Notes under the pieces: generated by a model
What the model saw: the letters and a program-made list of their open reading frames with translations, nothing else
Told to the model about the DNA's origin: nothing
Database searches by the model: none
Translations under genes and position numbers: made by a program
DNA from: Novosphingobium lentum NBRC 107847
Lineage (GTDB): Bacteria > Pseudomonadota > Alphaproteobacteria > Sphingomonadales > Sphingomonadaceae
Length of the DNA stretch: 64,000 bases
Direction: 5' to 3'
NCBI RefSeq assembly: GCF_001590965.1
Contig: NZ_BCTW01000005.1
Span: forward strand, 1-64,000
Shown: piece after piece, positions 51,001 to 60,911 of the stretch
Position numbering within the stretch: position 1 is the stretch's first letter
Layout of the letters: the number at the start of each line of letters is the position of its first letter

Positions 51001-51471
51001 ATGACCGATCGCGCCCCGCCTCCCCCCGGCCCGCTCCATCTGGGGCAGACAAGCACGTTGCCCGCCAGCCCGGAGGCGGCGGTGCTCGATTACGTGCCCA
51101 ATCCGCGCACCGGTACGCTGTATCTCGTGCGCTTTGCCGCGCCGGAGTTCACCTCGCTGTGCCCGGTCACCGGCCAGCCCGATTTCGCGCATCTGGTGAT
51201 CGACTATGCGCCGGGCGAAACCATCGTCGAATCGAAGTCGCTCAAGCTGTTCCTGGGTTCGTTCCGCAACCATTGCGGGTTCCACGAGGATGTCACCGTC
51301 GGCATCGGCCAGCGCCTGTTTGCCGAGATGCAGCCACGCTGGCTGCGGATCGGCGGCTACTGGTATCCGCGCGGGGGCATCCCGATCGACGTGTTCTGGC
51401 AGTCCGATGCGCCGCCGCCCGCGCTGTGGCTGCCGGACCAGGGTGTGCCCGGCTATCGCGGGCGGGGGTAG
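51001..51471 (+). CDS. queF: NADPH-dependent 7-cyano-7-deazaguanine reductase QueF
   Basis: QueF reduces preQ0 to preQ1 for queuosine. The 156-residue protein is the single-domain (YkvM) type. The catalytic Cys is C54 in [12 protein letters not shown], with D61, and the QueF motif [15 protein letters not shown] starts at E77. An AGGA lies about 9 bases before the ATG. No preQ1 riboswitch is seen upstream. Confidence 0.95.
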   Translation: MTDRAPPPPGPLHLGQTSTLPASPEAAVLDYVPNPRTGTLYLVRFAAPEFTSLCPVTGQPDFAHLVIDYAPGETIVESKSLKLFLGSFRNHCGFHEDVTVGIGQRLFAEMQPRWLRIGGYWYPRGGIPIDVFWQSDAPPPALWLPDQGVPGYRGRG

Positions 51472-51514
51472 GGGTTGGCGGGGCAGCTCCGCCGCGCCCC
51501 ATGATCCTCCCGCG

Positions 51515-52393
51515 TCACAAGTCCTGCGGCATCATGTCCACTTCGACGCGCGTGGTCTGGCGGGGCGAGCCGAGGTACACGCCATCGACCGGCGAGACGT
51601 CGGCATAATCGCGGCCCATGGCGACCACGACGTAATCCTCGTCCGCCACGCGATCGTTGGTCGGGTCGATGGCGATCCAGCCCAGGTCCGGGCCGCACCA
51701 CACGTTGACCCACGCGTGCATCGCGTCCGCGCCGATCAGCCGCGGCATGCCCGGCGGCGGGACCGTGCGGATATAGCCGGCGAGATAGGCGGCGGGGATG
51801 CCGTGCGCGCGCAAGCCTACGATCAGGATGTGCGCGAAATCCTGGCACACTCCGTGCCGCGCGCGAAACGCCTCGATCGGCGGGGTGTCGGTATCGGTCG
51901 CACCGGGGCGGTAGGCGAACTGGGCATGGAGCGCCGATGACAGCGCAAGGATCGAAGGAACGATCGCTGCGCCGGGGTCCAGATACGGCGCGGCCCAGAC
52001 ACCGATCTCGCGTTCGATCGTCGCCAGCCGCGAACTGAACAGATAGGCGGCCGGCGCGAACATGCCGAGGTCCGCCAGATCGACCGCCGCGCGCCGCACG
52101 TGCGCGATGGTGGGCGACGTCGCGCCAAGCGGCGGCGGGGTGAACACTTCCACGCTGAATTCGCTGAGCACCGACAGCTCGCCCAGCGGCGCGTCGATCT
52201 CCAGCCGGGTGGTATTGACCGGGTAGGGGCCGAACCGCTCCCGCCGCCGGTGGGGCAGCGGCGTTACCGACAGGCGGTAGTTCAGCAACCGCTGTCGCGG
52301 CGATTCGATCGGTTTCAGCCGGATGTTGAACCGGGCTTCATCGACCGCGCTGTCGTACGTGAGCGTCGAAAGGTGGCGCACGTGATAGATCAT
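51515..52393 (-). CDS. Transglutaminase-like protein (third gene of ATP-grasp operon)
   Basis: A 292-residue member of the bacterial transglutaminase-like family with an N-terminal beta domain (RHLSTLTYDSAVDEARFNIRLKP in parts). The cysteine-protease-like triad is C183 (HGVCQDFAH), H226 (DAMHAWVNVW) and D243 (IAIDPTND). It probably hydrolyses or transfers amide bonds. It starts 11 bases after the ATP-grasp gene and shares its operon. No signal peptide is visible, so it is cytoplasmic. Confidence 0.87.
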   Translation of the reverse strand: MIYHVRHLSTLTYDSAVDEARFNIRLKPIESPRQRLLNYRLSVTPLPHRRRERFGPYPVNTTRLEIDAPLGELSVLSEFSVEVFTPPPLGATSPTIAHVRRAAVDLADLGMFAPAAYLFSSRLATIEREIGVWAAPYLDPGAAIVPSILALSSALHAQFAYRPGATDTDTPPIEAFRARHGVCQDFAHILIVGLRAHGIPAAYLAGYIRTVPPPGMPRLIGADAMHAWVNVWCGPDLGWIAIDPTNDRVADEDYVVVAMGRDYADVSPVDGVYLGSPRQTTRVEVDMMPQDL

Positions 52394-52403
52394 GGCCGGC
52401 CGC

Positions 52404-54902
52404 TCATTCGGGCAGCGCCGCCGCCACGCGCGCTTTGGGCCGTTCGACCGGCAGGAAAAAGCGATGCGAGATGGCGTCCGACAGGTCGCGGATCGACTGG
52501 CCGAGATCGCCGATCGTCCAGTCGTCGAGCTTGGTGGCGTCGAGCGCGGCAATCCGCGCCGAAATCGCGCGCACCAGCCGCAGCGGCGCTTCGGCCATGC
52601 CGTCGTCCGCCAGCGAGGGCAGCGCAGCGATGTGATCTTGCAGCCGACCGATCTGGAAGGCCAGCGTGCGCGGATGATTGGGGTCGAGCAGGATCATGTC
52701 GAGCACCGGCGCCACAAACGGGATCGCCAGATAGCGCCCGCGATAAAGATAGCGGCAGTCGAACAGGTCGAGCAGCGCGGAAAGATCGTCGGCGCTGGCG
52801 CTGCCGGGGATCATCCGGCGCGCCGCATCGATGCAGGCGCTGGCCCGCTCGATCCGCATGCCCATCTCGAGGAACCGCCAGCCCCACGACCGGCCCATGT
52901 TCTCGGCAACAAGGCCTGACAGCGCCGAAATCCGGTCGATCAGGATTTCGCTGGCCGCCGCCAGCGAATCGCTGTCGAGCGCGGTGTAGATCGGCATCCC
53001 GCGGTTGACGATGCGCCAGCTGTCGGCGGTGAGGTGTTCGCGCAGCAACCGGGCCATGCGGCGCATCGCCTCGATCTGCGCGATGATCGCGCCAGGATGC
53101 TCGCGACTGCCGAGCGCGACCGTTGCCAGCCCTTCGGGTGTGCCGCCGCCGGGATTGACCGCGTGCCACCCCGCCAGCAAGGCTGAAATACGGCTGCGCA
53201 CGGTCGCACTGGTGGTGTCCTGTGCGCTGCCGCCGGCGGTGGCCAGCAGCGTGCGGATAACGCGCGCGGTCATCGCGGTGCGCTCTGCATAGCGGCCCAG
53301 CCAGAACAGGTTGTCCGCCGCCTGGCTGGTCAGCTCGCTCGCCGCGCGGCGGATACGCGGCGGGACCAGCTTGACCGGGGCCGCCGCAGGGCGATCGTGC
53401 CATTCCTCGACAATGCAGACGTCGGCCGAAAGATCGTCGGCGCGCATCAGCGGCGCGCGCAGCGCGCCGGCCTGTGAAATCCGCGCAAAGCCGCCGGGCA
53501 TCATCGTCCACTGGCCGTCGGCATCGCGGGTCAGGAACGTGCGGATGGTGAACGCGCGCGGCTCGAACTGCCCGTCCACCAGGCACGGCGTGGTCGACTG
53601 ATGGACGATTTCCTGCCCGACATAATCCATCGGCCGCCGCCGGATCGCCGCGATCAGGGCATCGCGTTCGGCGCCGACGAAGCTGGCACCCATGCGCGTG
53701 CGGGCATCCTCCAGCCCGGCGACAGGATTGCGGAACGCCGAGCTGATCACCAGCTCGTCCAGATGGCGGAGCACGTGCGCGCATTCGCGTTCCTGGCCGC
53801 ACCACCAGGTCGCCGCGTTGGGCAGTTTCAGCCGCGCGCCCCCCAGCGTGCGCGCCAGCCGGGGCAGGATCGCAGCCATGGCGCGCGCCTCGACCACGCC
53901 CGATCCCGGCCAGTTGGCCACCACCAGTTGTCCTTCGTCGCAGGCGGAAAACAGATCGGTCACGCCGATCTGCGATCGCGAATCGAACGCCAGCGGATCA
54001 AGGTTGCGCGCGTCGATCCAGCGCCACAGCGCATCGATCCGCTTCAGTCCGGCGATGCTGCGGACATACAGCCGCGAATCGCGCACGGTCAGGTCGCGGC
54101 CCTCGACCAGCGGAAAGCCGAGGTAGCGCGCCAGATGCGCCTGTTCGGGATAGCTCTGGTTGAATGGGCCCGGCGTCAGCAGCGCGATGCGCGGATCCTC
54201 GCGCGGGCAACGCGCGGCAATACCGCCGCGCATCGCCTCGAGGAACGCGTTGTGGCCCTCGACCCCGATCGAGGCGAGCAGGCTGCCGGTACCGCGCGAC
54301 AGCGCGATGCGGTTTTCGATGGCATAGCCGATGCCGGTGGGCAGTCGCACGCGATCGGCCAGAATGCGCCATTCACCGGTCGGCCCGCGCGCCAGATCGA
54401 CGCCGTAGACGTACAGGTGCTGGCCCGACGGCGGCGTAACGCCCACCATCTTGCGCGCGAAATCCTTGCTGCCGGCCACGATCGGCGCGGGAATTTTCCC
54501 CTCGGACACCAGCTTCTGCTCGCCGTAGAGATCGGCGATCACCGCTTCGAGCAGTTCGGCCCGTTCGATCAGGCCGTCCTCGACCCGGCGCCATTCGTCC
54601 GCCGCGATGATGATCGGCATCGGGGTGAGCGGCCAGGGGCGCTCCTGCTGGTCGCCGGTGAGGCGGAAGGCCAGCCCCAGATCCTCGACATGTCGCTTGA
54701 GATACGCCTGCGCCTTGTTGGCGCCATCCGCGCCCGAGACGCGGATCGCGCGGGCCACGTCCTGCCAGCGCGCGGCGATCGCCGGGGAGGCGGTGGCATA
54801 AACGTCACCGCGCCCCGGATCGGGCGCATAGCCCTCCAGCCCGGACTGCGCCGGGTCCGGTCCGTTTGAAGCGGCGCTCATGGCTGCGCCAACGCGGTTC
54901 AT
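52404..54902 (-). CDS. Circularly permuted ATP-grasp and alpha-E domain protein
   Basis: The 832-residue protein joins a circularly permuted ATP-grasp ligase domain (about 75-490) to an alpha-E helical domain (about 515-820). Visible blocks are [18 protein letters not shown] and [30 protein letters not shown] in the first, VNWPGSGV-like [15 protein letters not shown] in the middle, then [23 protein letters not shown] opening alpha-E. ATP-grasp enzymes of this class form amide bonds between a carboxylate and an amine. In other organisms they occur with transglutaminase-like genes, as here. The ATG at 54902 overlaps the previous stop as ATGA; an ATG 7 codons later is possible. Confidence 0.88.
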   Translation of the reverse strand: MNRVGAAMSAASNGPDPAQSGLEGYAPDPGRGDVYATASPAIAARWQDVARAIRVSGADGANKAQAYLKRHVEDLGLAFRLTGDQQERPWPLTPMPIIIAADEWRRVEDGLIERAELLEAVIADLYGEQKLVSEGKIPAPIVAGSKDFARKMVGVTPPSGQHLYVYGVDLARGPTGEWRILADRVRLPTGIGYAIENRIALSRGTGSLLASIGVEGHNAFLEAMRGGIAARCPREDPRIALLTPGPFNQSYPEQAHLARYLGFPLVEGRDLTVRDSRLYVRSIAGLKRIDALWRWIDARNLDPLAFDSRSQIGVTDLFSACDEGQLVVANWPGSGVVEARAMAAILPRLARTLGGARLKLPNAATWWCGQERECAHVLRHLDELVISSAFRNPVAGLEDARTRMGASFVGAERDALIAAIRRRPMDYVGQEIVHQSTTPCLVDGQFEPRAFTIRTFLTRDADGQWTMMPGGFARISQAGALRAPLMRADDLSADVCIVEEWHDRPAAAPVKLVPPRIRRAASELTSQAADNLFWLGRYAERTAMTARVIRTLLATAGGSAQDTTSATVRSRISALLAGWHAVNPGGGTPEGLATVALGSREHPGAIIAQIEAMRRMARLLREHLTADSWRIVNRGMPIYTALDSDSLAAASEILIDRISALSGLVAENMGRSWGWRFLEMGMRIERASACIDAARRMIPGSASADDLSALLDLFDCRYLYRGRYLAIPFVAPVLDMILLDPNHPRTLAFQIGRLQDHIAALPSLADDGMAEAPLRLVRAISARIAALDATKLDDWTIGDLGQSIRDLSDAISHRFFLPVERPKARVAAALPE

Positions 54903-57900
54903 CCGATCCGCGCAGGGCGCCTGAGATCGAGCGTCATCGGGAAATCCCCGGCGATTTCGACCGGGGGTTTCGCGGCCGGCCCGGGGGTATGCCCATAGCC
55001 TTGGAACCGCGCCTTGCGCCGCGATTCCGCCTCGTACCCGTTGATCGGCACGTTATCGAACGACCGTCCGCCCGGATGCGCCACGTGATAGATGCAGCCG
55101 CCCAGCGAGCGCCCGTTCCAGCTGTCATAGACATCGAACGTCAGCGGCGCGTCGGCTTTCAGCAGCGGGTGCAGGCAGCTCGATGGCGTCCACGCCTTGT
55201 AGCGCACGCCGCCCACGCCTTCGCCCGAAACGCCGGTGGGGTGCATCGGCACCTGCCGCCCGTTGCAGGCGATGATGTGGCGGCCGGGGATCAGGCCGCG
55301 CGCGCGCACCTGCAGGCGTTCGGTCGAACTGTCGACATAGCGCACCGTGCCGCCGATCGCGCCGGTTTCGCCCAGCACGTTCCACGGTTCGAGCGCGTGG
55401 CTGATTTCGAGCAGCACGCCGCCGGCCTCGATCTCGCCATGCACGGGGAAGCGGAACTGGCGCTGCGCCTCGAACCACTGCGGATCGAAATCGTAACCGC
55501 CCCGGCGCAAGTCATCGAGCACTTCGAGGAAGTCGCTCCACACGAAATGCGGCAGCAGGAACCGATCGTGCAGTCCGGTGCCCCAGCGCACCAGGTTGCC
55601 CTCCTGCGGTTCGCGCCAGAACAGCGCGGTCAGCGCGCGCAGCAACAGCTGCTGGGCAATGCTCATGCGCGATTCGGGTGGCATTTCGAACCCGCGGAAC
55701 TCGACCAGCCCCAGCCGCCCGGTCGGGCCATCGGGTGAAAACAGCTTGTCGATGCAGATTTCGGTGCGGTGGGTGTTGCCGGTGACATCGGCCAGCAAGT
55801 TGCGGAACAACTGGTCGACCACCCACGGGAACGGCGGCGGCTGGTCGGGGTCTGCGCTGGGTGGGGGCACCTGGCTCAGCGCGATCTCCAGCTCGTACAG
55901 GCTTTCGTGCCGCGCCTCGTCGATACGCGGGGCCTGGCTGGTCGATCCGATGAACATGCCGGAAAACAGGTAGCTGAGCGCGGGGTGGCGCTGCCAGTAG
56001 ATCACGAAGCTTTTCAGCAGGTCGGGGCGGCGGATGAACGGGCTTTCGGTGACGCTGGCGCCGCCCAGCACGATGTGGTTGCCCCCGCCGGTGCCGATCG
56101 AGCGCCCATCGACCATGAACTTGTCGGCGGTCATGCCGCATTCGCGCGCGGCTTCGTAAACCTGCGTGGTGATATCGACCAGCTGCGGCCAATCGTGCGC
56201 GGGGTGGATGTTGACCTCGATCACGCCGGGATCGGGGGTGACTTTCAGCAGGTTGATGCGCGGATCGGGCGGCGGCGGATAGCCTTCGATGCGCACGGGA
56301 ATGCCCAGCCGCTCTGCGGTCTGTTCGATTTCCGCGACCAGTTCGAGGAAATCCTCCATCGCCTCGACCGGGGGGATGAACACCGACAGGTACGTGTCGC
56401 GCGGTTCCACCGTCAGCGCAGTGCGGACCGCGCCTTCGATGATTTCCTGCTCGACCACTTCCTGCTGCTTGCCCTCGGCAGCGGCGACGCGTTCCGAGCG
56501 TTGCGGCGCGCCGGGCGCGCCCGGGGTGGCGGCCTCGATCTCCTGCCGTCCCACTTCGGGCGCCTGCGAGCGATGGTCGGCCAGCGGCGCATACGGATCG
56601 GTCGTCACGCGCGGATGGATGTAGGGGTAGTCCGACGGCGGCACGTACGGCAGCGAGCCCAGCGGCAGGCGATAGCCGAGCGAACTGTCGCCCGGCACCG
56701 CGAACAACGCGCCGCGCCGCACGGTCCACTGCTCGCTTTTCCAGCGCGGATCGGCCTTGGCGGCGGCCTGCCAGCGCTGGATCGGCAGGACGTAGCCCAC
56801 CGGCTTGGACAATCCGCGCGAGAACACGCGCAGCAGCCGCGCGCGCTCCTCGGGATCGTCGAGCTTGGGATCATTGGGCGTGACGTTGACCGGCAGCTCG
56901 CCCTCGCGCTCGATCCATTTCGTGGAATCTTCGAACACCGGCAGGATATAACCTGTATCGATGCCAAGGCTGATCGATGTCGCTTCGAGGAAGGTTTCGG
57001 CCACCGTCGCATCAATCGGGCCGGATGGCGTCGCGGGTTCGGCGTCTGACTTTGCCGCAGGCGCAGCCGGATCGGGCGCGATGAGGTTCACGTCGTGCCA
57101 CAGCGGCTGGCCGTCGGTGCGCCAGTACAGCGAATAGCCCCAGCGCGGCAGGCTTTCGCCCGGATACCACTTGCCCTGTCCGTGGTGGAGCAGCGCCCCC
57201 GGTGCCAGCCGCGCGCGCAAGTTGCGGATCAGGCGATCGGCATACAGTGCCTTGGTCGGCCCCACCGCGTCGCCGTTCCATTCACCCGCCTCGGGGTCGT
57301 CCGCGGCGATGAACGTGGGTTCGCCGCCCATCGTCAGGCGCACGTCCTGCGCGACGAGGTCGGCGTCCACTTTCGTGCCCAGCGCCAGCAGCGCGTCCCA
57401 GCGCGCATCGGTGAATGGCTTGGTGATGCGCACCGCTTCGGTCACGCGCGAGACGTGCATCTCGAAGTGGAAATTGACCTCTGCCGGTTCGGCCACGCCC
57501 GAAACCGGGGCGGCAGAGCGGAAGTGCGGGGTCGCTGCCAACGGAATGTGGCCTTCGCCGGCGAACAGCCCCGATGTCGGGTCGAGCCCGATCCAGCCCG
57601 CGCCCGGCACATAGATTTCGGCCCAGGCGTGCAGGTCGGTGAAATCGGCTTCGGGGCCCTTGGGGCCTTCGACCGGCTCGATATCGGCCTTCATCTGGAT
57701 GAGGTAGCCCGAGACGAAGCGCGCCGCATAGCCCAGCCGACGCGCCAGGTTGACCATCAGCCAGCCGCTGTCACGACACGATCCGGTGCCCAGCTCGAGC
57801 GTTTCCTCGGGCGTCTGCACGCCCGGTTCCATCCGCGTGACATAGCCGATGCGCTGCTGCAGCGCCTGGTTGACCGCCACCAGGAAATCGATCGTGCGCC

Positions 57901-58312
57901 CGCGAAAGGCGGCGAATTCGGTTACCAGCGAATCGAGCAGCGGGCCGCCCGGCTCGGGATCGAAGTACGCGGTCAGGTCTTCGCGCAGCGTGGCGTCGTA
58001 GGTGAACGGAACCGTTTCGGCGCCTTCCTCCACGAAAAAGTCGAACGGGTTGATGATGTCGAGATCGGCGATCAGGTCGACGGTGACCGAAAAGAAGCTG
58101 ATCCGTTCGGGAAACACGATCCGCGCCAACCAGTTACCGTGCGGGTCCTGCTGCCAGTTGAGGAAGTGGTTGGCGGGTTCGATCTTGAGCGAATAATTGG
58201 GAATCGCGGTCCGGCTGTGCGGGGCTGGGCGCAACCGGATCACTTGCGCGCCAAGCAGCACGGGGCGATCGTAGGTGTAGCGCGTCTGGTGGAACAATCC
58301 GGCTCTGATCAT
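54899..58312 (-). CDS. Transglutaminase/DUF2126 fusion protein
   Basis: The 1137-residue protein opens with a transglutaminase-like domain (1-260), with triad C179 ([10 protein letters not shown]), H228 ([10 protein letters not shown]) and D244 (GLDPTSG). The rest is the DUF2126 region, which includes [59 protein letters not shown] and the late [21 protein letters not shown]2126 has no established activity. It heads the three-gene operon. Together the genes look like a ligase with two amidase or transferase partners acting on a peptide or small amide. Confidence 0.88.
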   Translation of the reverse strand: MIRAGLFHQTRYTYDRPVLLGAQVIRLRPAPHSRTAIPNYSLKIEPANHFLNWQQDPHGNWLARIVFPERISFFSVTVDLIADLDIINPFDFFVEEGAETVPFTYDATLREDLTAYFDPEPGGPLLDSLVTEFAAFRGRTIDFLVAVNQALQQRIGYVTRMEPGVQTPEETLELGTGSCRDSGWLMVNLARRLGYAARFVSGYLIQMKADIEPVEGPKGPEADFTDLHAWAEIYVPGAGWIGLDPTSGLFAGEGHIPLAATPHFRSAAPVSGVAEPAEVNFHFEMHVSRVTEAVRITKPFTDARWDALLALGTKVDADLVAQDVRLTMGGEPTFIAADDPEAGEWNGDAVGPTKALYADRLIRNLRARLAPGALLHHGQGKWYPGESLPRWGYSLYWRTDGQPLWHDVNLIAPDPAAPAAKSDAEPATPSGPIDATVAETFLEATSISLGIDTGYILPVFEDSTKWIEREGELPVNVTPNDPKLDDPEERARLLRVFSRGLSKPVGYVLPIQRWQAAAKADPRWKSEQWTVRRGALFAVPGDSSLGYRLPLGSLPYVPPSDYPYIHPRVTTDPYAPLADHRSQAPEVGRQEIEAATPGAPGAPQRSERVAAAEGKQQEVVEQEIIEGAVRTALTVEPRDTYLSVFIPPVEAMEDFLELVAEIEQTAERLGIPVRIEGYPPPPDPRINLLKVTPDPGVIEVNIHPAHDWPQLVDITTQVYEAARECGMTADKFMVDGRSIGTGGGNHIVLGGASVTESPFIRRPDLLKSFVIYWQRHPALSYLFSGMFIGSTSQAPRIDEARHESLYELEIALSQVPPPSADPDQPPPFPWVVDQLFRNLLADVTGNTHRTEICIDKLFSPDGPTGRLGLVEFRGFEMPPESRMSIAQQLLLRALTALFWREPQEGNLVRWGTGLHDRFLLPHFVWSDFLEVLDDLRRGGYDFDPQWFEAQRQFRFPVHGEIEAGGVLLEISHALEPWNVLGETGAIGGTVRYVDSSTERLQVRARGLIPGRHIIACNGRQVPMHPTGVSGEGVGGVRYKAWTPSSCLHPLLKADAPLTFDVYDSWNGRSLGGCIYHVAHPGGRSFDNVPINGYEAESRRKARFQGYGHTPGPAAKPPVEIAGDFPMTLDLRRPARIG

Positions 58313-58456
58313 GCGTCGGAGTAGAAGTCATTTGATGCTGCACCGCAACACATAAATCCGGGAACGGCGGATTATGCGGCGCGGTTGAAAGGCGGCGCCG
58401 GTGGGCATCGCCGGTCGCCAGTCCCGGATCGGAGGCCCCGGATCGGACCCCCCGGA

Positions 58457-58702
58457 TCAGAATGCGGTAAACGCAACGATCGCGATCGCCAGCCACACCA
58501 GGCAGCCCAGACCCAGCCCGATGACCAGCCCCTTGGGTGCGCGCATCGGGCCGCGCGCGGCGTCCGAAGCTGCGGTGCCGGGGGCCGCGACGGCCGGATT
58601 TCCGGAAGGGCCGGGGTTTTCCGAAGCATTGTCGCCGGACGAATCGTCGTCGGGCACGCCGGGCGGCGGCGATGCAGACCGAAAATCGCGAAAGTGGAAC
58701 AC
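58457..58702 (-). CDS. Small membrane protein, unknown
   Basis: An 81-residue frame starting at GTG behind a strong AGGAG site. The first 52 residues are Pro-, Ser- and Gly-rich and the last 25 form one membrane helix (GLVIGLGLGCLVWLAIAIVAF). The protein would be a tail-anchored membrane protein. Not recognised. Good ribosome binding and a sharp hydrophobic end support it as real. Between it and the DUF2126 gene are short CCCGGATC repeats. Confidence 0.55.
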   Translation of the reverse strand: MFHFRDFRSASPPPGVPDDDSSGDNASENPGPSGNPAVAAPGTAASDAARGPMRAPKGLVIGLGLGCLVWLAIAIVAFTAF

Positions 58703-58853
58703 GGCCTACTTCTCCTGCGTGTCGATCCGCAGTCGATCGGCGCGCTACCCCCAACGTAGTTAACGCCGCAGGGTAAAGTCCCGGTAAACATTCGCAAGCG
58801 AAATTCCCGGACCACCGACGTGGCGATGAACGAACCAAATAGGTAAAATCAAC

Positions 58854-58885
58854 TTGACAATAATCGCCATATCGGCATATATGCC
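58854..58885 (+). promoter_or_regulatory. Promoter of the spike/EPS locus
   Basis: TTGACA (58854-58859) and TATATG (58878-58883) are separated by 18 bases, close to a sigma-70 consensus. The -10 box lies in a perfect 12-base palindrome, GGCATATATGCC (58874-58885), which could be an operator. The area is AT-rich compared with its surroundings and lies about 75 bases before the spike base gene. Confidence 0.6.
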
Positions 58886-58959
58886 ACGACAGTTCCCGTG
58901 GCCCGTCACCAGCGGTGGCCGGCGTTCCATCCCATCCCCACCCAGCAAGGACGGCAGCG

Positions 58960-59226
58960 ATGACCGAGCAATTTGCCTACCAATCGGACACAACCATATC
59001 TCCATCGCGTGCGCCTTACGCGGTGACCCCCAGCGATACGGTCGAGCTGCCGTTCATCCCCAAGGGGGTTTACGTCGGATCGGGCGGGGACGTGGTGCTG
59101 CGCGGGGTGGGCGGCGCCAGCGACGTCACCTATCGCAACCTGCCCGACGCCAGCTACATCGCCGTCCGGGTCCAGTTCGTGCGCGCCACCGGCACGACAG
59201 CCGCCAACATTGTCGCGGAGGCCTGA
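58960..59226 (+). CDS. Spike base protein, Rcc01079 family
   Basis: The 88-residue protein matches the small family named after Rhodobacter capsulatus Rcc01079, the base of gene transfer agent head spikes. The pattern is AVTPSDTVELPFIPKGVYVG, GGDVVLRGVG, then IAVRVQFVRATGTTAANIVA. No signal peptide is present. The ATG at 58960 follows AAGGA. It is probably cotranscribed with the SGNH hydrolase gene 3 bases downstream. No other GTA or phage structural gene lies in the window. It could be a GTA spike, a phage remnant or a surface protein recruited to the polysaccharide locus. Confidence 0.8.
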   Translation: MTEQFAYQSDTTISPSRAPYAVTPSDTVELPFIPKGVYVGSGGDVVLRGVGGASDVTYRNLPDASYIAVRVQFVRATGTTAANIVAEA

Positions 59227-59229
59227 GCA

Positions 59230-60555
59230 ATGTCCAGAGTTTCAGGCGGAATCGGCGGCATGACGCCCAAGTTGCGGCAACGGCTCGCGCTGCTCTCGCG
59301 GCTGCGCGCGGCGGCGTCGGCGGCCGCGATCGCCAATCCCGAAGATGCGCCGGTCATGGCTGCGCCGCCCACCATCGCGACGTCGGCCACCGCGACCGCC
59401 GCGCTGACGCAGATCTACACCTTTGCCAGCAACCCCGGCGTGTTCCGCACCTCGGGCGGGATTCCCACGGTCCGCACCGATACCGCGACATACTGGGTGT
59501 TCCCGGTGACCAAGATCGGCAACGGCGTATCGGCGGGTGGTGACTTGCCCGGCTGGACCGCCGATGCGGAAGACAACCAAGGGTCGGCGTCGATCACGTT
59601 CGACACCGATGCCGATGTGGTGGAGTTCGCGCTGTTCCGCAATTCCAGCGTGGGGCGCGGGTACTGCTTCATCGTCGATGGCGCCTATGTCAGCAAGACC
59701 GTGACCGACCTTTCGGCGGCAGGGGGCGGGCTGGGCCGGTTCGTCAAACTGACGTTCGCAAGCCGCAAGATGCGCACGATCACCGTGGAAGGCCGATCGA
59801 ACCAGATGCAGTTTTCCAGCGTGGCGGTCGGCCCGACCGCGCTGGTCAACTATCCGCGCGGGCAGGACGTGACCGCGATCTTTTCCGGCGACAGCTTTAC
59901 CGAAGGGCAAGGGTACAGCGGATGGCGCCCGGCAGGGTTGACCGAAATCGCGCAGCGCCGCCTGGGCATCACGCGGATGTTCAATCTTGCCATCGGTGCG
60001 ACCGGCTACACCAACGACAGCGGCGCTATCCGTCGCAAGCAGGTGGACCAGATCACCGATGCCACGCGGGGCTGGGGCCGGGCCGGTGTGCCGTGGAGCA
60101 ATCCCGACCTCGTGATGTTCGCCAACGGCTACAACGATCGCGCCGCGATTTCGAGCAATGCCACGATCCGCGCCACGTTCAAGACCAATGCCAAGGCGGC
60201 ATGGACGGCCGCGCGGGCGCTGTATCCCAACGCGCTGTTCGTGATCGTGTGCGGGTTCGGCGGGCGCAGCGGGCCCAATGCCGACACTCTGGAACAGGAC
60301 GTGGCGCTGAAGGAAGCTTTCGCCGAATGGGCCGACAACTTCGCCATGTTCATCCCGGTGAACAAGGACGCCAGCGTGACCGGGTTCGTGCCGTGGCAGA
60401 CCGGCACCGGCTATGCGGGTGCGACGACCGGCATCGGCAACAGCGACGTGACGACGTCGAGCGATGCCACGCACCCTGGCGATTATGGTCACGACTATCT
60501 GGCGCAACGCTTCGTCGCGGCGTTCCATGTCGGGGTGGTGCGGCTGACGGGTTAG
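59230..60555 (+). CDS. SGNH/GDSL hydrolase, possible spike-associated esterase
   Basis: The 441-residue protein has an N-terminal helical stretch (about 10-40), a beta-rich domain (about 60-200) and a C-terminal SGNH hydrolase. The nucleophile is S222 in FSGDSFTEG, the block III Asn is in NGYND (299-303), and the D412/H415 pair lies in DATHPGDYGH. Such enzymes remove acetyl or acyl groups from polysaccharides. A GGAGG site precedes the ATG. No signal peptide is evident, which fits a particle-borne protein better than a secreted enzyme. In R. capsulatus the gene next to the spike base encodes the spike fiber; whether this protein is its counterpart is an inference. Confidence 0.75.
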   Translation: MSRVSGGIGGMTPKLRQRLALLSRLRAAASAAAIANPEDAPVMAAPPTIATSATATAALTQIYTFASNPGVFRTSGGIPTVRTDTATYWVFPVTKIGNGVSAGGDLPGWTADAEDNQGSASITFDTDADVVEFALFRNSSVGRGYCFIVDGAYVSKTVTDLSAAGGGLGRFVKLTFASRKMRTITVEGRSNQMQFSSVAVGPTALVNYPRGQDVTAIFSGDSFTEGQGYSGWRPAGLTEIAQRRLGITRMFNLAIGATGYTNDSGAIRRKQVDQITDATRGWGRAGVPWSNPDLVMFANGYNDRAAISSNATIRATFKTNAKAAWTAARALYPNALFVIVCGFGGRSGPNADTLEQDVALKEAFAEWADNFAMFIPVNKDASVTGFVPWQTGTGYAGATTGIGNSDVTTSSDATHPGDYGHDYLAQRFVAAFHVGVVRLTG

Positions 60556-60911
60556 GCGGAGAGCATCGGCGACGGGTTGTGGTGATCGGCCGATACCCGT
60601 CGTTTGCGCAGCCGGAACGGTCGGCGGCCCTGGCTGGTGCCAGAATGGGACGGCCTGGCACCCGGCGATACAACCGATCCGGCGCCGGTTATTGCAGGCT
60701 CGCCCTGCCACCGGGCTGCGATGACATCCAGTGTCGAACGGTGGAATTCCGTTACATCGCTTGAGGTTGCCATTAGAATCCTTATTCGGGTCATTTCGGA
60801 AAGTAGTGATCTGCAATGCCAGACCACGCCTGCCATCGTTCTATTGATCCATTTTGGAGTATTCGCATGAATTGTGATGAAGATACTTCCAATTTGACTT
60901 AATACGCCGCG
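60556..60911 (+). promoter_or_regulatory. AT-rich leader of the exosortase gene, with an 11-codon mini-ORF
   Basis: The 356-base gap has no conserved gene. Its last 150 bases are clearly AT-rich. At 60867-60902 lies an 11-codon frame, MNCDEDTSNLT, with GGAG eight bases before its ATG. Its stop is 9 bases before the xrtV ATG, which has no ribosome binding site of its own. The mini-ORF may couple or control exosortase translation. Confidence 0.4.

Noticed and set aside
60604..60870. An 88-codon plus-strand frame in the gap before exosortase V
   Set aside because: No ribosome binding site and mixed, unrelated composition; it ends where the better-supported mini-ORF begins.
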